A stretch of 64,000 nt of DNA from Luteimonas galliterrae (GCF_023374055.1 NZ_JAMBEP010000002.1:310001-374000), one strand, 5' to 3'; counted from the first letter of the stretch, positions 9,103 to 18,573 are shown. Notes: generated by a model from the letters alone, not told the origin. Translations and numbers: made by a program.

Positions 9103-9930
9103 ATGCGGACACCGATCAGTTTCGAATTCTTCCCGCCCAAGACCGAAGAGCAGCGCGCGCAGCTGGACAAGGTCGCGTTGCGGCTGAAGAAGCTCTCGCC
9201 CGAATACGTGTCCTGCACCTTCGGCGCCGGCGGCTCGACGCTGGACTACACACCGGAAACCGTGCACCGCCTGCACGGCATCCACGGCCTGGATGCCGCG
9301 CCGCACATTTCCTGCGTCGGCGGCACGCGCGCGGAACTGGGCGCGCTGCTCGAACGCTACAAAGGCATGGGCTGCAAGCGCATCGTCGCGCTGCGCGGCG
9401 ACCTGCCCTCGGGCATGGGCCACACCGGAGATTTCCGTTACGCGACCGATCTGGTCGAATTCATCCGCCGCGAGCACGACGGCTTCTTCCACATCGAAGT
9501 GGGCTGTTATCCGGAAACGCATCCGCAGTCCGAGCACGCCATGGCCGACCTGAAGCACTTCAAGGCCAAGGTCGACGCCGGCGCGGACGGCGCCATCACC
9601 CAGTACTTCTACAACGCCGACGCGTATTTCCGCTTCGTCGACGACGCCCGCAAGATGGGCATCGCGATCCCGATCGTGCCCGGCATCATGCCGATCTCCA
9701 ATTTCAGCCAATTGCGTCGCTTCTCGGAAACCTGCGGCGCCGAGATCCCGCGCTGGATCGGCAAGCGCATGCTGGCTTACGGCGACGACGTCGACAGCAT
9801 CCGCGAGTTCGCCACCGACTTCGTCGCCGACCTGTGCCGGCGCCTGGTCGAGGGCGGCGCGCCGGCGCTGCACTTCTACACGCTGAATATGTCCAAGCCG
9901 ACTTTGGGCGTTCTGTCCAGGATCGCCTGA
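9103..9930 (+). CDS. metF: Methylenetetrahydrofolate reductase
   Basis: Reduces 5,10-methylene-THF to 5-methyl-THF, the methyl donor for homocysteine remethylation. The 275-residue product has the family length and begins MRTPISFEFFPPK, the N-terminal barrel strand of MetF. It also has a VTYGAGG-like CTFGAGGSTL segment, LRGDLPSG (folate/FAD site) and PGIMPI. The SD GGAG at 9093-9096 supports ATG 9103; the frame stays open upstream only because it runs through the repeat. It is probably part of the SAH-riboswitch regulon with ahcY. Confidence 0.96.
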   Translation: MRTPISFEFFPPKTEEQRAQLDKVALRLKKLSPEYVSCTFGAGGSTLDYTPETVHRLHGIHGLDAAPHISCVGGTRAELGALLERYKGMGCKRIVALRGDLPSGMGHTGDFRYATDLVEFIRREHDGFFHIEVGCYPETHPQSEHAMADLKHFKAKVDAGADGAITQYFYNADAYFRFVDDARKMGIAIPIVPGIMPISNFSQLRRFSETCGAEIPRWIGKRMLAYGDDVDSIREFATDFVADLCRRLVEGGAPALHFYTLNMSKPTLGVLSRIA

Positions 9931-10114
9931 ACGCGCGGCGTCGTTCCATTCGAGCCGTCGCCCTGCACTATTCCTTCGCGGAAATTAAAAGGGCCTGTAC
10001 GGGAACCGCAGTCGCCTTATTCATGTTGGCTGCGCTTCAGTTCCAACGCCTTTTCACACGCTTCGGTCACGCCGACAAGAGAACCATGCGCGCACATGTT
10101 TGACGTGCGCCGAA

Positions 10115-10780
10115 ATGAATAGGACGCTGCTCGCTACAGCCACAGTCGCGCTATCGCTGTCCGCCACTCCGGTGTTCGCGCCAGTCGCGGCATCCAGTGC
10201 GCTGCGCCGCTGCCAGTCCGCGGACGGCGTGCCGATCTACACCGACAAGGCTTGTGCCGCCTTCGCTGCCAAATCCGTGGCGATATCGAGCGACTTGCGC
10301 TTCCGGATCGCGAGCGAAGCTTCGCGCGAAAATGCAGCGGCATCGGTGACCGGTTCGGCCGACGCCGAGCCGCTGGCCGTCGCTGCGCCGGCCTCGCGCC
10401 GCCCGCTCGCGGCCGGCTGCGCACGCACGCCCATGCAGTTGACGATGGATCTGCGTGCGGCGGTGACGTTGGGCGACGTGAACCGCGTCGCCGAGAGTTA
10501 TCACTGGGCGGGCATGTCGAGCCGGCAGGGTCGGCGCACGCTCGACAGGTTGCAACGGTTGATCGGCGAGCCGACGGTCGAGGCTCACTATTACAATGCG
10601 CAAATCTCGTTCGCGCCCCCATCCCCCGACGAAGACGAAGCGTGGACCCCCGACTCGTCGCCTGGCGGCATGGGCGGCAATGCCGGTGTGCTGCAGCTGG
10701 TATTGGGCCAAGGCACCGCGGCCTCGTTCGTCGATTTCGATGTCGAGCGCCATGCCGGCTGCTTCTTCGTGAAATTCTGA
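10115..10780 (+). CDS. DUF4124-type secreted protein
   Basis: A 221-residue protein with an N-terminal signal peptide (about residues 1-26). A short DUF4124-like segment follows, RRCQSADGVPIYTDKAC, the usual C-x-D/N-G-x-x-x-Y-T-D-x-x-C pattern. The C-terminal half carries ARTPMQLTMDLRAAV and WAGMSSRQG blocks that recur in the next gene, and the protein ends ...GCFFVKF. Function is unknown; members are envelope or periplasmic. ATG 10115 is chosen over TTG 10100 because it begins the signal peptide. It is a paralogue of 10834-11514, 53 nt downstream. Confidence 0.75.
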   Translation: MNRTLLATATVALSLSATPVFAPVAASSALRRCQSADGVPIYTDKACAAFAAKSVAISSDLRFRIASEASRENAAASVTGSADAEPLAVAAPASRRPLAAGCARTPMQLTMDLRAAVTLGDVNRVAESYHWAGMSSRQGRRTLDRLQRLIGEPTVEAHYYNAQISFAPPSPDEDEAWTPDSSPGGMGGNAGVLQLVLGQGTAASFVDFDVERHAGCFFVKF

Positions 10781-10833
10781 ATCCGGGCGTTGTGGCCCTT
10801 TCCGGTGATCGCGGCGGGCGCTAGTCTGCTGCG

Positions 10834-11514
10834 ATGCCGTCCTTGCTTCCGATCCGACCCCTGACGCCGTTGCTGGCGGCCGCGCTGATGGCGGCCGTGT
10901 GGTTGTGGCCCTCCCATGCGCAGGCGCAGGTGCGCCGCTGCACGGGCGCGGACGGCAACCCTGTCTACACCGATCGTCCTTGCGAATACATAGGCGCGGT
11001 CGAACGCCTGCCGCGCGCGCAGGTGGCCACGCAGGCGGGCGCCGCGCGCTACGGCGGCTGCGCGCGCACGGTGCGCGATCTGGTCTACGAACTCACGGCC
11101 GCTTTCGACGGGCACGACGCCAACCGCTTGGCCGGCGTGGTGCACTGGGTCGGCATGTCCACCCGCAACGCCTACGCGCAAATGGGTCGCCTGGACGCCA
11201 TCGCCAAGCGGCCGCTGCTGGACATCGTGCCGGTGTATCCGTCGATGCGCGTCGTGGTGCCCGCCGACCCGGTATCCGCCGGCAACACCGACGCCGCCTT
11301 TCCTTTCAGTCTCGAAGGCCACGGCCAGGACGTGCCGGATGCGGAACCGGCGCCGGCGCCGCAGGAAACGGTCGAAGACATCTACCCGCAGACCACCCGC
11401 AACCGTCCGCCGGTGGCGCTGCGCATCGAACAGACGATGGCCAACGGCAGTACGCCGTCGCGCACGGTGTTCGGGCTGACGCGGCATCTCGGTTGCTGGT
11501 GGATACGCCTCTGA
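10834..11514 (+). CDS. DUF4124-type secreted protein, paralogue
   Basis: A 226-residue protein with a signal peptide (cleavage likely after AQA, about residue 30). The DUF4124-like VRRCTGADGNPVYTDRPC comes next. It shares with the preceding protein a CARTV/T-x-x-D-L block, a HWVGMSTRNAYAQMGRLD block and a C-terminal HLGCWWIRL ending. The two are tandem duplicates that have diverged. Function is unknown. The gene is followed by a palindromic repeat rather than a classical terminator. Confidence 0.75.
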   Translation: MPSLLPIRPLTPLLAAALMAAVWLWPSHAQAQVRRCTGADGNPVYTDRPCEYIGAVERLPRAQVATQAGAARYGGCARTVRDLVYELTAAFDGHDANRLAGVVHWVGMSTRNAYAQMGRLDAIAKRPLLDIVPVYPSMRVVVPADPVSAGNTDAAFPFSLEGHGQDVPDAEPAPAPQETVEDIYPQTTRNRPPVALRIEQTMANGSTPSRTVFGLTRHLGCWWIRL

Positions 11515-11517
11515 TCC

Positions 11518-11601
11518 TGTGGGAGCGGCTTTAGCCGCGAGCTCTTTCAAGCGAGGGCGCGCGAGCATGCGTAAAAGCTCGCGGCTAAAGCCGCTCCCAC
11601 A
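11518..11601. repeat. Palindromic repeat (TGTGGGAGCGGCTTTAGCCG family)
   Basis: TGTGGGAGCGGCTTTAGCCG with its continuation GCGAGCT is mirrored by AGCTCGC-GGCTAAAGCCGCTCCCACA, around about 28 nt. Further copies lie at 12594, 22369, 24386, 37151 and 45121. Confidence 0.9.
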
Positions 11602-11675
11602 AAGAAAAGACCTTCAATTCCGGCTTCAGGCACAATACCGCTCCTGACTTTCGCGTTTTTCGAGGAATTCCGGCC

Positions 11676-12587
11676 ATGCAGTACCCCGAATGGATCTGGC
11701 ACAACGGCGCCATCAAACCGTGGGCCGAAGCGACTACGCATGTGATGTCGCACGCGCTGCACTACGGCTCGTCGGTGTTCGAAGGCATACGCAGCTACGA
11801 CACCCCGAACGGCCCGGCCATCTTCCGCCTGACCGACCACAACCGCCGCCTGTTCGCATCCGCCAAGATCTACGACATGGCGATTCCGTATACCGTCGAC
11901 GACATCAACGCGGCCTGCCGCGACGTGATCAAGGCCAACGGCCACACCACCGATTACCTGAGGCCGGTCGCTTATCGCGGCTTGGGCGGCTTCGGCCTGT
12001 CGGCCGATACGCCGACCGACGTCGCCGTCGCGACGTGGAAGATGGGCCAGTACCTGGGCGCCAGCGTGGTCGAACAAGGCATCGACGCCTGCGTGTCCAG
12101 TTGGCAGCGTTTCGCGCCCAACACCATTCCGGCCGGCGCCAAGGCCGGCGGCAATTATCTTTCCGGCCAGCTGGTCGCGCGCGAAGCGCGCCGGCTCGGT
12201 TTCGGCGAAGGCATCGCGCTGGCCTCTACCGGCCTGCTCAGCGAGGGCGCGGGCGAGAACCTGTTCCTGGTATTCGACGGCGCGCTGCATACCACGCCGG
12301 TCAGCGCCGCGCTGCTCAACGGCCTCACCCGCAACACGCTGATCACGCTGGCGCGCGACGCCGGCATCGCCGTGTTCGAGCGCGACCTGCCGCGCGAATA
12401 CCTGTACTTGTGCGACGAGCTCTTCATGTGCGGCACCGCGGCGGAGATCACGCCGATCCGTTCCGTCGACGGCCGCCAGGTCGGCGCCGGCAAACCCGGC
12501 CCGGTCACCAAGAAGATGCAGGAACTGTTCTTCGGCCTGTTCGACGGCAAGACGCCGGACAAGTACGGCTGGCTCGAAGCCGTATAG
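11676..12587 (+). CDS. ilvE: Branched-chain amino acid aminotransferase
   Basis: Transfers the amino group between glutamate and the branched-chain 2-oxo acids; the last step of Val, Leu and Ile synthesis. The 303-residue fold-type IV PLP enzyme has HALHYGSSVFEGIR (residues 27-39), the PLP lysine K156 in GAKAGGNY, and STGLLSEGAGENLFLV. GTAAEITPIRSVDG is the phosphate-binding C-terminal block. It stands alone, bracketed by two copies of the same palindromic repeat. Confidence 0.94.
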   Translation: MQYPEWIWHNGAIKPWAEATTHVMSHALHYGSSVFEGIRSYDTPNGPAIFRLTDHNRRLFASAKIYDMAIPYTVDDINAACRDVIKANGHTTDYLRPVAYRGLGGFGLSADTPTDVAVATWKMGQYLGASVVEQGIDACVSSWQRFAPNTIPAGAKAGGNYLSGQLVAREARRLGFGEGIALASTGLLSEGAGENLFLVFDGALHTTPVSAALLNGLTRNTLITLARDAGIAVFERDLPREYLYLCDELFMCGTAAEITPIRSVDGRQVGAGKPGPVTKKMQELFFGLFDGKTPDKYGWLEAV

Positions 12588-12593
12588 CTTTTC

Positions 12594-12670
12594 GTGGGAG
12601 CGGCTTCAGCCGCGAGCTTTTTCGGCGGCTGAAGCCAAGATCAAAAGATCGCGGCTGAAGCCGCTCCCAC
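12594..12670. repeat. Palindromic repeat (GTGGGAGCGGCTTCAGCCGC family)
   Basis: A long hairpin of the same family as 11518-11601, located 7 nt after the ilvE stop. It lies between the convergent ilvE and histidine kinase genes and may act as a bidirectional transcript end. Confidence 0.88.
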
Positions 12671-12679
12671 AACGATGCC

Positions 12680-14026
12680 TTACCCTTCGCGCGGCGCGGA
12701 GAAGGTCAGGGTCGCTATCACGCCGCGCTCCTCGCCCGGCACCACGCGCACCTGCCAGTTGTACAGCGCGCACAGCCTGCGCACGATCGACAGGCCGATG
12801 CCGCCGCCCTGCGAATGTTCGGCGTGGGTGCCGCGGTAGCCGCGTTCGAACAGGCGCGCCGCATCTTCCGCGCTCAGGCCCGGGCCGGAGTCGATCACTT
12901 CCACCGCCTTCTCGCCCGGCAGCAGCCGCACGATCACCTCGCCCGAGTTCGTGTACTTGACCGCGTTGCCGATCAGGTTGCCTAGCGCGACGTTGACCGC
13001 CGATTCGGGCGCATCCACCACCAGGCCGCGCTCGCCTTCCATCCGCAGTTCCAGCGGCTTGCCGCCCAACTGGGTGCGATGCGCGTCGAGCAGCTGCTCG
13101 GCCAGTTTGGCGACGTCGGTGGCGCCGTGGCCGCGTTCGTTGCGCGACAGCAACAGCAGCGCGCTGATCAGGTCGGTGCATTGCTGCTCGGCGCGCTGGA
13201 TGCGCTGCAGCCGCGCGCGGGTCTTGTCGTCCAGGTCGGGCCGCGACAGCAGCAGCTCGACCGCGCCCTTGATCACCGCCAGCGGCGTGCGCAGTTCGTG
13301 GCTGACATCGGCGTTGAACTCGCGGTCGCGCTGCACCACTTCGGTCAGGCGTTCGGCGTAGTCGTCCAGCGCTTCGGCCAGCTGGCCGACCTCGTCGTCG
13401 GGGAAATGCGCCGCCAGCGCTTCGGGCTCGGCGCTGCGGCCGGAAGCCTGCAGGCGCCGCGCCAGTTCCGACACCGGGCTCATCACCCGCGACGCCGCCC
13501 ACCATCCGACCAGCAGCGACAACAGGGTGAAGAAGATCACCGAGCTGTAGATGGCGCGGTTGAACTGCGCCTCGCTGCGCGTGGCCTGGGTCATGTCGTA
13601 GGCCAGGAAGAACCATTCGTTGGGCGTTTTGCGCACCGCCAGCTTGTAGGCGAACGGGCTGCCGTCGGCGTTGCGGCCCTGGATGCTGTGGATGCCGTCG
13701 GCCAGTTCGTACCAGTCGGGCTGCTCGATGCGCAGTTCCTCGAAGCGATCCTTCCTGACCACCCGGCCGAGCATCTGCTGCACGCCGAATTCGGGTTTCT
13801 TGTTGGGCTCGGTGAAGTATTGGCGCGCGTATTCGTCGATGTTGCGGTTCATCACGTCTTCGACGATCTCGTTCTCCACCCGGCCGCGCGTCCAGTTGGT
13901 GGCGAACGCGAACAGCGCCGTCAGGCCGAAGCCCAGCAGCACGAACGAGAGGATGATGCGGCTGCGCAGCCGCCGCCGGTAGCGCGATGCGTGCCGCGCG
14001 GGCGCAGGCGACTCAGGCGCCGGCAT
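12680..14026 (-). CDS. Sensor histidine kinase, VgrS/ColS-like
   Basis: A 448-residue inner-membrane kinase. TM1 spans about residues 24-44 and TM2 about 159-178, enclosing a periplasmic sensor of about 115 residues. A HAMP-like region follows, then the H-box VSHELRTPLAVI with the phosphorylated His at 243, an N-box NLIGNAVKYT, DSGPGLS and GGGIGLSIVRRL. The sensor starts with ENEIVED (residues 51-57), containing an ExxE motif. From memory, the Xanthomonas VgrS sensor uses an ExxE motif to bind ferric iron. The start overlaps the response regulator by 14 nt. Naming after VgrS is an inference from the regulator's similarity. Confidence 0.8.
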   Translation of the reverse strand: MPAPESPAPARHASRYRRRLRSRIILSFVLLGFGLTALFAFATNWTRGRVENEIVEDVMNRNIDEYARQYFTEPNKKPEFGVQQMLGRVVRKDRFEELRIEQPDWYELADGIHSIQGRNADGSPFAYKLAVRKTPNEWFFLAYDMTQATRSEAQFNRAIYSSVIFFTLLSLLVGWWAASRVMSPVSELARRLQASGRSAEPEALAAHFPDDEVGQLAEALDDYAERLTEVVQRDREFNADVSHELRTPLAVIKGAVELLLSRPDLDDKTRARLQRIQRAEQQCTDLISALLLLSRNERGHGATDVAKLAEQLLDAHRTQLGGKPLELRMEGERGLVVDAPESAVNVALGNLIGNAVKYTNSGEVIVRLLPGEKAVEVIDSGPGLSAEDAARLFERGYRGTHAEHSQGGGIGLSIVRRLCALYNWQVRVVPGEERGVIATLTFSAPREG

Positions 14027-14696
14027 CGGGCTCGGCGATGCGGTAGCCGATACCGTGGCGCGTCTGGATCAGTTGCGTGGGGAAAGGCTTGTCGACCACG
14101 GCGCGCAGGCCATGGATGTGCACGCGCAGCGAATCCGAATCGGGCAGCTCCTCGCCCCAGACGCGGGTTTCCAGTTCCTGCCGCGTCACCACCGCCGGCG
14201 AAGCTTCCATCAGCGCCTGCAGGATCTTCAGCGCGGTCGGGTTGAGCTGCAGCAGCTTGCCCTCGCGGCGCACTTCCAGCGTATCGAGGTTGTATTCCAG
14301 GTCGGCCACTTCCAGCACGCGGGTCTGCACGCCGCGCCCGCGGCGCGACAGCGCGTTGAGGCGCACTTCCACTTCCTGCAGCGCGAACGGCTTGATCAGA
14401 TAGTCGTCGGCGCCGGAATCGAAACCGGCGAGCTTGTTGTCCAGGCTGTCGCGGGCAGTCAGCATCAGCACCGGGGTCTGCTTGCGCGCCTCGTTGCGCA
14501 GCTTGCGGCAGACTTCCAAGCCATCCAGGCCGGGCAGATTGAGGTCGAGCACGATCGCATCGAAGTCGTTGACCACGGCCAGGTGCAGTCCGGTGACGCC
14601 GTCTGCGGCGAAGTCGACCGTATGGCCGCGGTCTTCGAGGTAGTCGCCCAGGTTGGCGGCGATGTCCTGGTTGTCTTCGATGACGAGGATGCGCAT
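14013..14696 (-). CDS. OmpR-family response regulator, VgrR/ColR-like
   Basis: A 227-residue cytoplasmic transcription factor. The receiver domain has the acidic pair E7-D8, the phospho-acceptor D51 in VLDLNLPGLDG, T80 and K102. The C-terminal winged-helix domain (about 128-222) ends with HIHGLRAVVDKPF and IQTRHGIGYRIA. The linker text (DNKLAGFDSGADDYLIKPFALQEVEVRLNAL) strongly recalls ColR/VgrR of xanthomonads, which control iron homeostasis, envelope stress and virulence. It is co-transcribed with the kinase gene downstream. Confidence 0.85.
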   Translation of the reverse strand: MRILVIEDNQDIAANLGDYLEDRGHTVDFAADGVTGLHLAVVNDFDAIVLDLNLPGLDGLEVCRKLRNEARKQTPVLMLTARDSLDNKLAGFDSGADDYLIKPFALQEVEVRLNALSRRGRGVQTRVLEVADLEYNLDTLEVRREGKLLQLNPTALKILQALMEASPAVVTRQELETRVWGEELPDSDSLRVHIHGLRAVVDKPFPTQLIQTRHGIGYRIAEPDAGA

Positions 14697-14811
14697 CAGG
14701 CTGTCCGGAAGTGAATGGGGGTTCGACCGTCACCGACGCGGTCGGTTCCGGCGATCGACCGGCATTCTGGCACACGCCGCCGAATGTTAAGGGTGAAAGC
14801 GTCGCGCCCAG

Positions 14812-14843
14812 AAAAAAGCCCAAGCGGTGTTGGCCGCTTGGGC
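14812..14843 (-). terminator. Rho-independent terminator downstream of rimK
   Basis: On the minus strand a perfect 10-bp stem (GCCCAAGCGG/CCGCTTGGGC, 14818-14843) is followed by TTTTTT (plus-strand A run 14812-14817). It insulates the rimBK unit from the response regulator gene. The rest of 14697-14972 holds no recognisable gene. Confidence 0.88.
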
Positions 14844-14972
14844 GAAAAGTACTGCCCCGATTACCGTAATCTGCTTTCTCGACAGGGATAGTCCAACCAA
14901 GAGGAACGCAGGATTTCGGTCCGGACTAGGCTACGCCGGGGTCGATTAAAGCGCAGTTAAACCAGATGCTAA

Positions 14973-15902
14973 TTATTTGTTAAGCACACCCGTAACCAAG
15001 CCATTGCGACGCTGTTCGCCGGGGCGCTTCTTCTGCTTACGGGCGATAAATTCGACGATCTTGCCGGCAATATCCACGCCGCTGGCCGATTCGATGCCTT
15101 CCAGGCCCGGTGAGGAATTGACCTCCAGGATCAGCGGCCCCCGATGGGAGTGGATCAGGTCTACGCCCGCCACCCCCAACCCGAGGACCTTGGCGGCCCG
15201 TACCGCTGCGGCCTGCTCCGCGGCATTGGCGATGGCCGGCACCGCAGTGCCGCCGCGATGCAGATTGGAACGGAACTCGCCTTGCTCGGCTTGGCGCCGC
15301 ATTGCCGCGATCACCTGGCCGCCGACGACGAAGCAACGCAAGTCCGCGCCCTTGGCCTCCTCGACGAATTCCTGCACCAGGAAATTGGCGTACAGGCCGC
15401 GCAAGGCTTCGATCACGCCACGCGAGGCCGAAGGTTTCTCGGTCAGCATCACGCCTGCGCCCTGCGTGCCTTCGTTGAGCTTGATGACGTGCGGCGGCGG
15501 GCCGAGCATCGACAGCAGGTCGACGGTGTCGTCGGGGTTGTCGCCGAATACGGTCGTCGGCAGGTCGATGCCCTGCGCCGCGAGCAACTGATGCGTGCGC
15601 AGCTTGTCGCGCGCGCGCAGCACCGCGCCGGCGGGGTTGGGCGTGTAGCTGCCCATCAGCTCGAACTGGCGCAGCACCGCAGTGCCGTAGCGCGTGATCG
15701 AAGCGCCGATGCGCGGCAGCACCGCGTCGTAGCCGGCCAGTTGCCGGCCCTTGTAGTGCATCTGGAAGCCGTCGCTGGCGATGCGCATGTAGCAGCGCAG
15801 CGGATCGAGCACGCGCACGGTGTGGCCGCGTTCGCGCGCGGCGTCGACCAGGCGGCGGGTCGAATACAGCTTGCCGTTGCGGGACAGAATCGCGAGTTTC
15901 AT
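14973..15902 (-). CDS. rimK: ATP-grasp ribosomal protein S6 glutamyl ligase, RimK type
   Basis: ATP-dependent ligase that adds glutamate residues to the C-terminus of ribosomal protein S6 (family knowledge). The 309-residue product starts [18 protein letters not shown] and has [11 protein letters not shown]. The ATP-grasp elements include [32 protein letters not shown] and the Mg-binding [15 protein letters not shown]. Its ATG overlaps the rimB stop by 4 nt, so the two are translationally coupled. The C-terminal tail is basic ([12 protein letters not shown]). Confidence 0.92.
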   Translation of the reverse strand: MKLAILSRNGKLYSTRRLVDAARERGHTVRVLDPLRCYMRIASDGFQMHYKGRQLAGYDAVLPRIGASITRYGTAVLRQFELMGSYTPNPAGAVLRARDKLRTHQLLAAQGIDLPTTVFGDNPDDTVDLLSMLGPPPHVIKLNEGTQGAGVMLTEKPSASRGVIEALRGLYANFLVQEFVEEAKGADLRCFVVGGQVIAAMRRQAEQGEFRSNLHRGGTAVPAIANAAEQAAAVRAAKVLGLGVAGVDLIHSHRGPLILEVNSSPGLEGIESASGVDIAGKIVEFIARKQKKRPGEQRRNGLVTGVLNK

Positions 15903-16360
15903 GCGGCGCCTGTGGGAAAAGTGGGCCGCGGCGGGCGGCCGTGCAGGAACGAGCTTGCGGGATCGATGGTGAACAAACCGGTCATGGCGGTGCGGCCGAG
16001 CAGCATCGGGAACAGCATGGCGCCGCGATTGGTCAGATTGATTTCGATCTCGCGCTCGAGTCCGGCCAGGCGCAGCGTGGTGCGCAGGAAGATGCGGCGT
16101 TCGCCGCGCCCGCCCGAATCGACCACTTCGCGCTCGTCGTGGATCGGCGCCTGCGCCTGGATCGACAGGCCACGCGCCTTGCCGTGCGAAAGGCGGAACC
16201 CCACCCACGGCGCGCCGCCCTGGCTGAAGCGCCATTGCTCATCTACGTGCAAGGCCGAACTGCGCGCGCCGGTGTCGATCTTGGCGCGCAGCCGCGGAAT
16301 GCCCAGGGCCGGCAGTACGACCCATTCGCGCCAACCCAGAGTGACCAGCGGATCGGGCAT
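15899..16360 (-). CDS. rimB: RimB-like retropepsin-fold protease (RimK-associated)
   Basis: A 153-residue protein of the family long annotated as ATP-dependent zinc protease (PF05618), now viewed as a retropepsin-like aspartic peptidase. The signature [12 protein letters not shown] appears at residues 29-40. [13 protein letters not shown] lies near the C-terminus. In pseudomonads rimA-rimB-rimK act together on S6 glutamylation, and here rimB precedes rimK with a 4-nt overlap. It begins about 50 nt after the tRNA-Gly gene on the same strand, so read-through from the tRNA promoter is possible. Confidence 0.85.
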   Translation of the reverse strand: MPDPLVTLGWREWVVLPALGIPRLRAKIDTGARSSALHVDEQWRFSQGGAPWVGFRLSHGKARGLSIQAQAPIHDEREVVDSGGRGERRIFLRTTLRLAGLEREIEINLTNRGAMLFPMLLGRTAMTGLFTIDPASSFLHGRPPRPTFPTGAA

Positions 16361-16412
16361 GACGTCTCCGCAGAAGGCGACGGCGACCTGGTGGTCGCCG
16401 TCGCTGTGTGGT

Positions 16413-16486
16413 TGGAGCGGGTGATGGGAATCGAACCCACGCTAGCAGCTTGGGAAGCTGCAGTTCTACCATTGAACTACACCCGC
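16413..16486 (-). tRNA. tRNA-Gly (anticodon CCC)
   Basis: A complete cloverleaf with encoded CCA. The acceptor stem is GCGGGTG/CACCCGC, the D stem GTTC/GAAC, and the anticodon stem GCAGC/GCTGC with loop TTCCCAA. The variable loop is TAGC(G). The T stem GTGGG/CCCAT has loop TTCGATT, followed by discriminator T and CCA. It reads GGG codons. Confidence 0.97.
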
Positions 16487-16495
16487 GCTGGCGAA

Positions 16496-16525
16496 AGTCT
16501 ATGCCTGCGCGTCAAGGCTTGGCAA
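16496..16525 (-). promoter_or_regulatory. Probable promoter of tRNA-Gly
   Basis: On the minus strand, TTGCCA (16520-16525) and TAGACT (16496-16501) are spaced by 18 nt, with the tRNA 5' end 9 nt beyond the -10. Confidence 0.5.
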
Positions 16526-16550
16526 CGTGAATCCGTCGCCCGCCTGAACA

Positions 16551-18380
16551 TCAGAAACCCTTGCCCAGCGTGGCGAACACGGAGGCATTGTTGCCCTCCT
16601 CCTGGCCGACGGTGACGCTGGCGCCGATATTGGCGTCCAGTCCGAACACGGCCGACTGCACGCCCAGCACCAGGGTGCCGTAATCGCGGTCGAAATCCAG
16701 GCCCGGCACCGCGTACGTGCCGGTGCCCGGCAGCGATTGCGCGCGCGCGAACGCCTCTTCGGCGTAATCCTCGAACTCGCGGTCGTAGGTCAGCTGGGCA
16801 TAAGGCTTCACATGGTCGTTGATCGCATAGCTGGCCTGCCAGCCGGCGCTGCCGATCAGCGAGTCGTAGTTCTGCTCGGGGAACGCCAGCGAACTGGACA
16901 GGGCCGGCTGGCTTTCCGCATAACCGTCCACATCGATGCGCTGCGACAGGAGGCCGATCACCGGACCGTGGCGCAGCGCGCCGTCGCCGAATTCCCAACC
17001 GGCATCGATGCCGATGCTGAGGTTGTCGCCGTCGGGCGAACCGCTGTGCGTACGCGTGGCCGGGCCGAGATTGACCTTGCGGTCGACGTCGAACGCCAGC
17101 TTGGTGTAGCTGACCTGCGCATTCGCCCACAGGCCTTGCTCGCCATGCCAGCCGAGGAAGCCGCCCAGGCTGGTGTCGCTCTGGTCGAAATCGCCGGCGC
17201 GGCCGCCGAAGTCGATCTTCTGCCGGCCATAGCCGGCGAACGCGCCGTACACCAGGTTGCCGCTGGCCCAATCGACGCCGAAGGTCAGCGTCGGACCGCC
17301 GCCGTCGAAGCCGGCGCCGGTGCCGCCCTTGTCGAAGCGCTGGTTGTCGCCGCGCACGTCGGCCCACCAGCGCATGCCGTCGGCATCGGGCTTGCCGGAC
17401 CGGTGCGCGGACACGCGGTCGGCGCGGGCGCGGCCGATCGTGGCGGCCGAGTGCGGCAGCAGCGCGATCTGGCGCGGGCCTTCCAGCGCCGATACGGCGA
17501 GCTGGCTGAGGATCTGGTGCGCCGCGACGGTGGGATGCACGCCGTCGGCGAACAAATAAGCGTTGGCCGCATCGGGACTGACATAAGCCAACGGACTGCA
17601 GGTCAGCGAAGACTCGACGACGCAGGCGGGATCGGTGACGTTGCGGAAACCGTACAGGCCAGGATTGGCGACCGCTTCCTGCAGGAAGTGGAACGTATCC
17701 AGCGGAATTACGCGCAACCCGGCGCCGCCGAGCGCACCGAACAACGCATTGTTGTAAGCGGTGGCGAGCGCGGTGCCCTGCGCCATGCCGACGGCGCCGC
17801 CGGCGCGCGACGACGGGGTGAGGCCGATGTCGGGAATGGTCGGCACCACGATGTAACGCGCGCCGGCGCCTTTCAACGTGGCGACGATGCCGGCCTGCGC
17901 CGTCACCGCACCGCCGATGATGGCCGGCGCCTGCGACGGATCGGCGGCCACCGCGAACAGATCGTTGGCGCCGCCCCATACGGTGTACAGCGCGTTCGGA
18001 TCGGCGCGCCCGCCATTGGCGGCGAGATAGCGCGTGGTCTGCGTGGCCAACGACGGAATCGGGCCCAATGCGCCGCTGGTGTCCACGCCTACGCGCGCGC
18101 CGCCAGCGGCGTAATTGGTGCCGTTCTGGCCATTGCCGTTGGGCGTTGCGCCGGTGCCGTAATAATCGGCCACGTATTGCGACCAGACCCAGCCGGGGTT
18201 GGTGGTGAATTGGCCGATGACCGGCTGCGCCTCGGGCGGCAGCAAGGGCCGGAAATAGCCGGCGTCGGTCAGGCTGTCGCCGAAGAACACGGTCTGCGAA
18301 TAGGTCTGCGCGAGCGCCGGCGCGGCGGTCAACGCCAGTGCGGCGGCCAGCAGGGTGCGGACGGGGCGGAACGACGTCAT
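16551..18380 (-). CDS. GDSL-family autotransporter esterase/lipase (EstA-like)
   Basis: A 609-residue outer-membrane esterase. A signal peptide (1-24, ending ALA) is followed by a GDSL passenger. Block I is FFGDSLTD with the nucleophile Ser36. Block III has GGANDLF, and the catalytic Asp and His lie in DGVHP at about residues 285-289. The last ~270 residues form a type V autotransporter beta-barrel, with alternating strands such as GNLVYGAFAGYG and a C-terminal Phe (ATLGKGF). ATG 18380 is chosen because an AGGGAG SD lies upstream and a signal peptide begins there. It likely displays esterase activity on the cell surface. Confidence 0.92.
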   Translation of the reverse strand: MTSFRPVRTLLAAALALTAAPALAQTYSQTVFFGDSLTDAGYFRPLLPPEAQPVIGQFTTNPGWVWSQYVADYYGTGATPNGNGQNGTNYAAGGARVGVDTSGALGPIPSLATQTTRYLAANGGRADPNALYTVWGGANDLFAVAADPSQAPAIIGGAVTAQAGIVATLKGAGARYIVVPTIPDIGLTPSSRAGGAVGMAQGTALATAYNNALFGALGGAGLRVIPLDTFHFLQEAVANPGLYGFRNVTDPACVVESSLTCSPLAYVSPDAANAYLFADGVHPTVAAHQILSQLAVSALEGPRQIALLPHSAATIGRARADRVSAHRSGKPDADGMRWWADVRGDNQRFDKGGTGAGFDGGGPTLTFGVDWASGNLVYGAFAGYGRQKIDFGGRAGDFDQSDTSLGGFLGWHGEQGLWANAQVSYTKLAFDVDRKVNLGPATRTHSGSPDGDNLSIGIDAGWEFGDGALRHGPVIGLLSQRIDVDGYAESQPALSSSLAFPEQNYDSLIGSAGWQASYAINDHVKPYAQLTYDREFEDYAEEAFARAQSLPGTGTYAVPGLDFDRDYGTLVLGVQSAVFGLDANIGASVTVGQEEGNNASVFATLGKGF

Positions 18381-18573
18381 GCTTCTACTCTCCCTGAAAT
18401 GATCGATCCGGTCCCGATCAGCGCGTCCCTGTGGACACGTCTGCTCAATACCACGCCGGATGGTGCCGCATCGTTTCACGAACCCAGACCCCGCTCAAGC
18501 CTGACCAATGGCCCACAAGCGGGCTGCGAACCGCCTCTACGCGTATTCATCCGGACCGCGCGACAATGGCGGC

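Noticed and set aside
10834-11534. A 211-codon overlapping frame inside the second DUF4124-type gene
   Set aside because: It is an Arg-rich shadow; the 226-residue frame has the signal peptide and DUF4124 motif.
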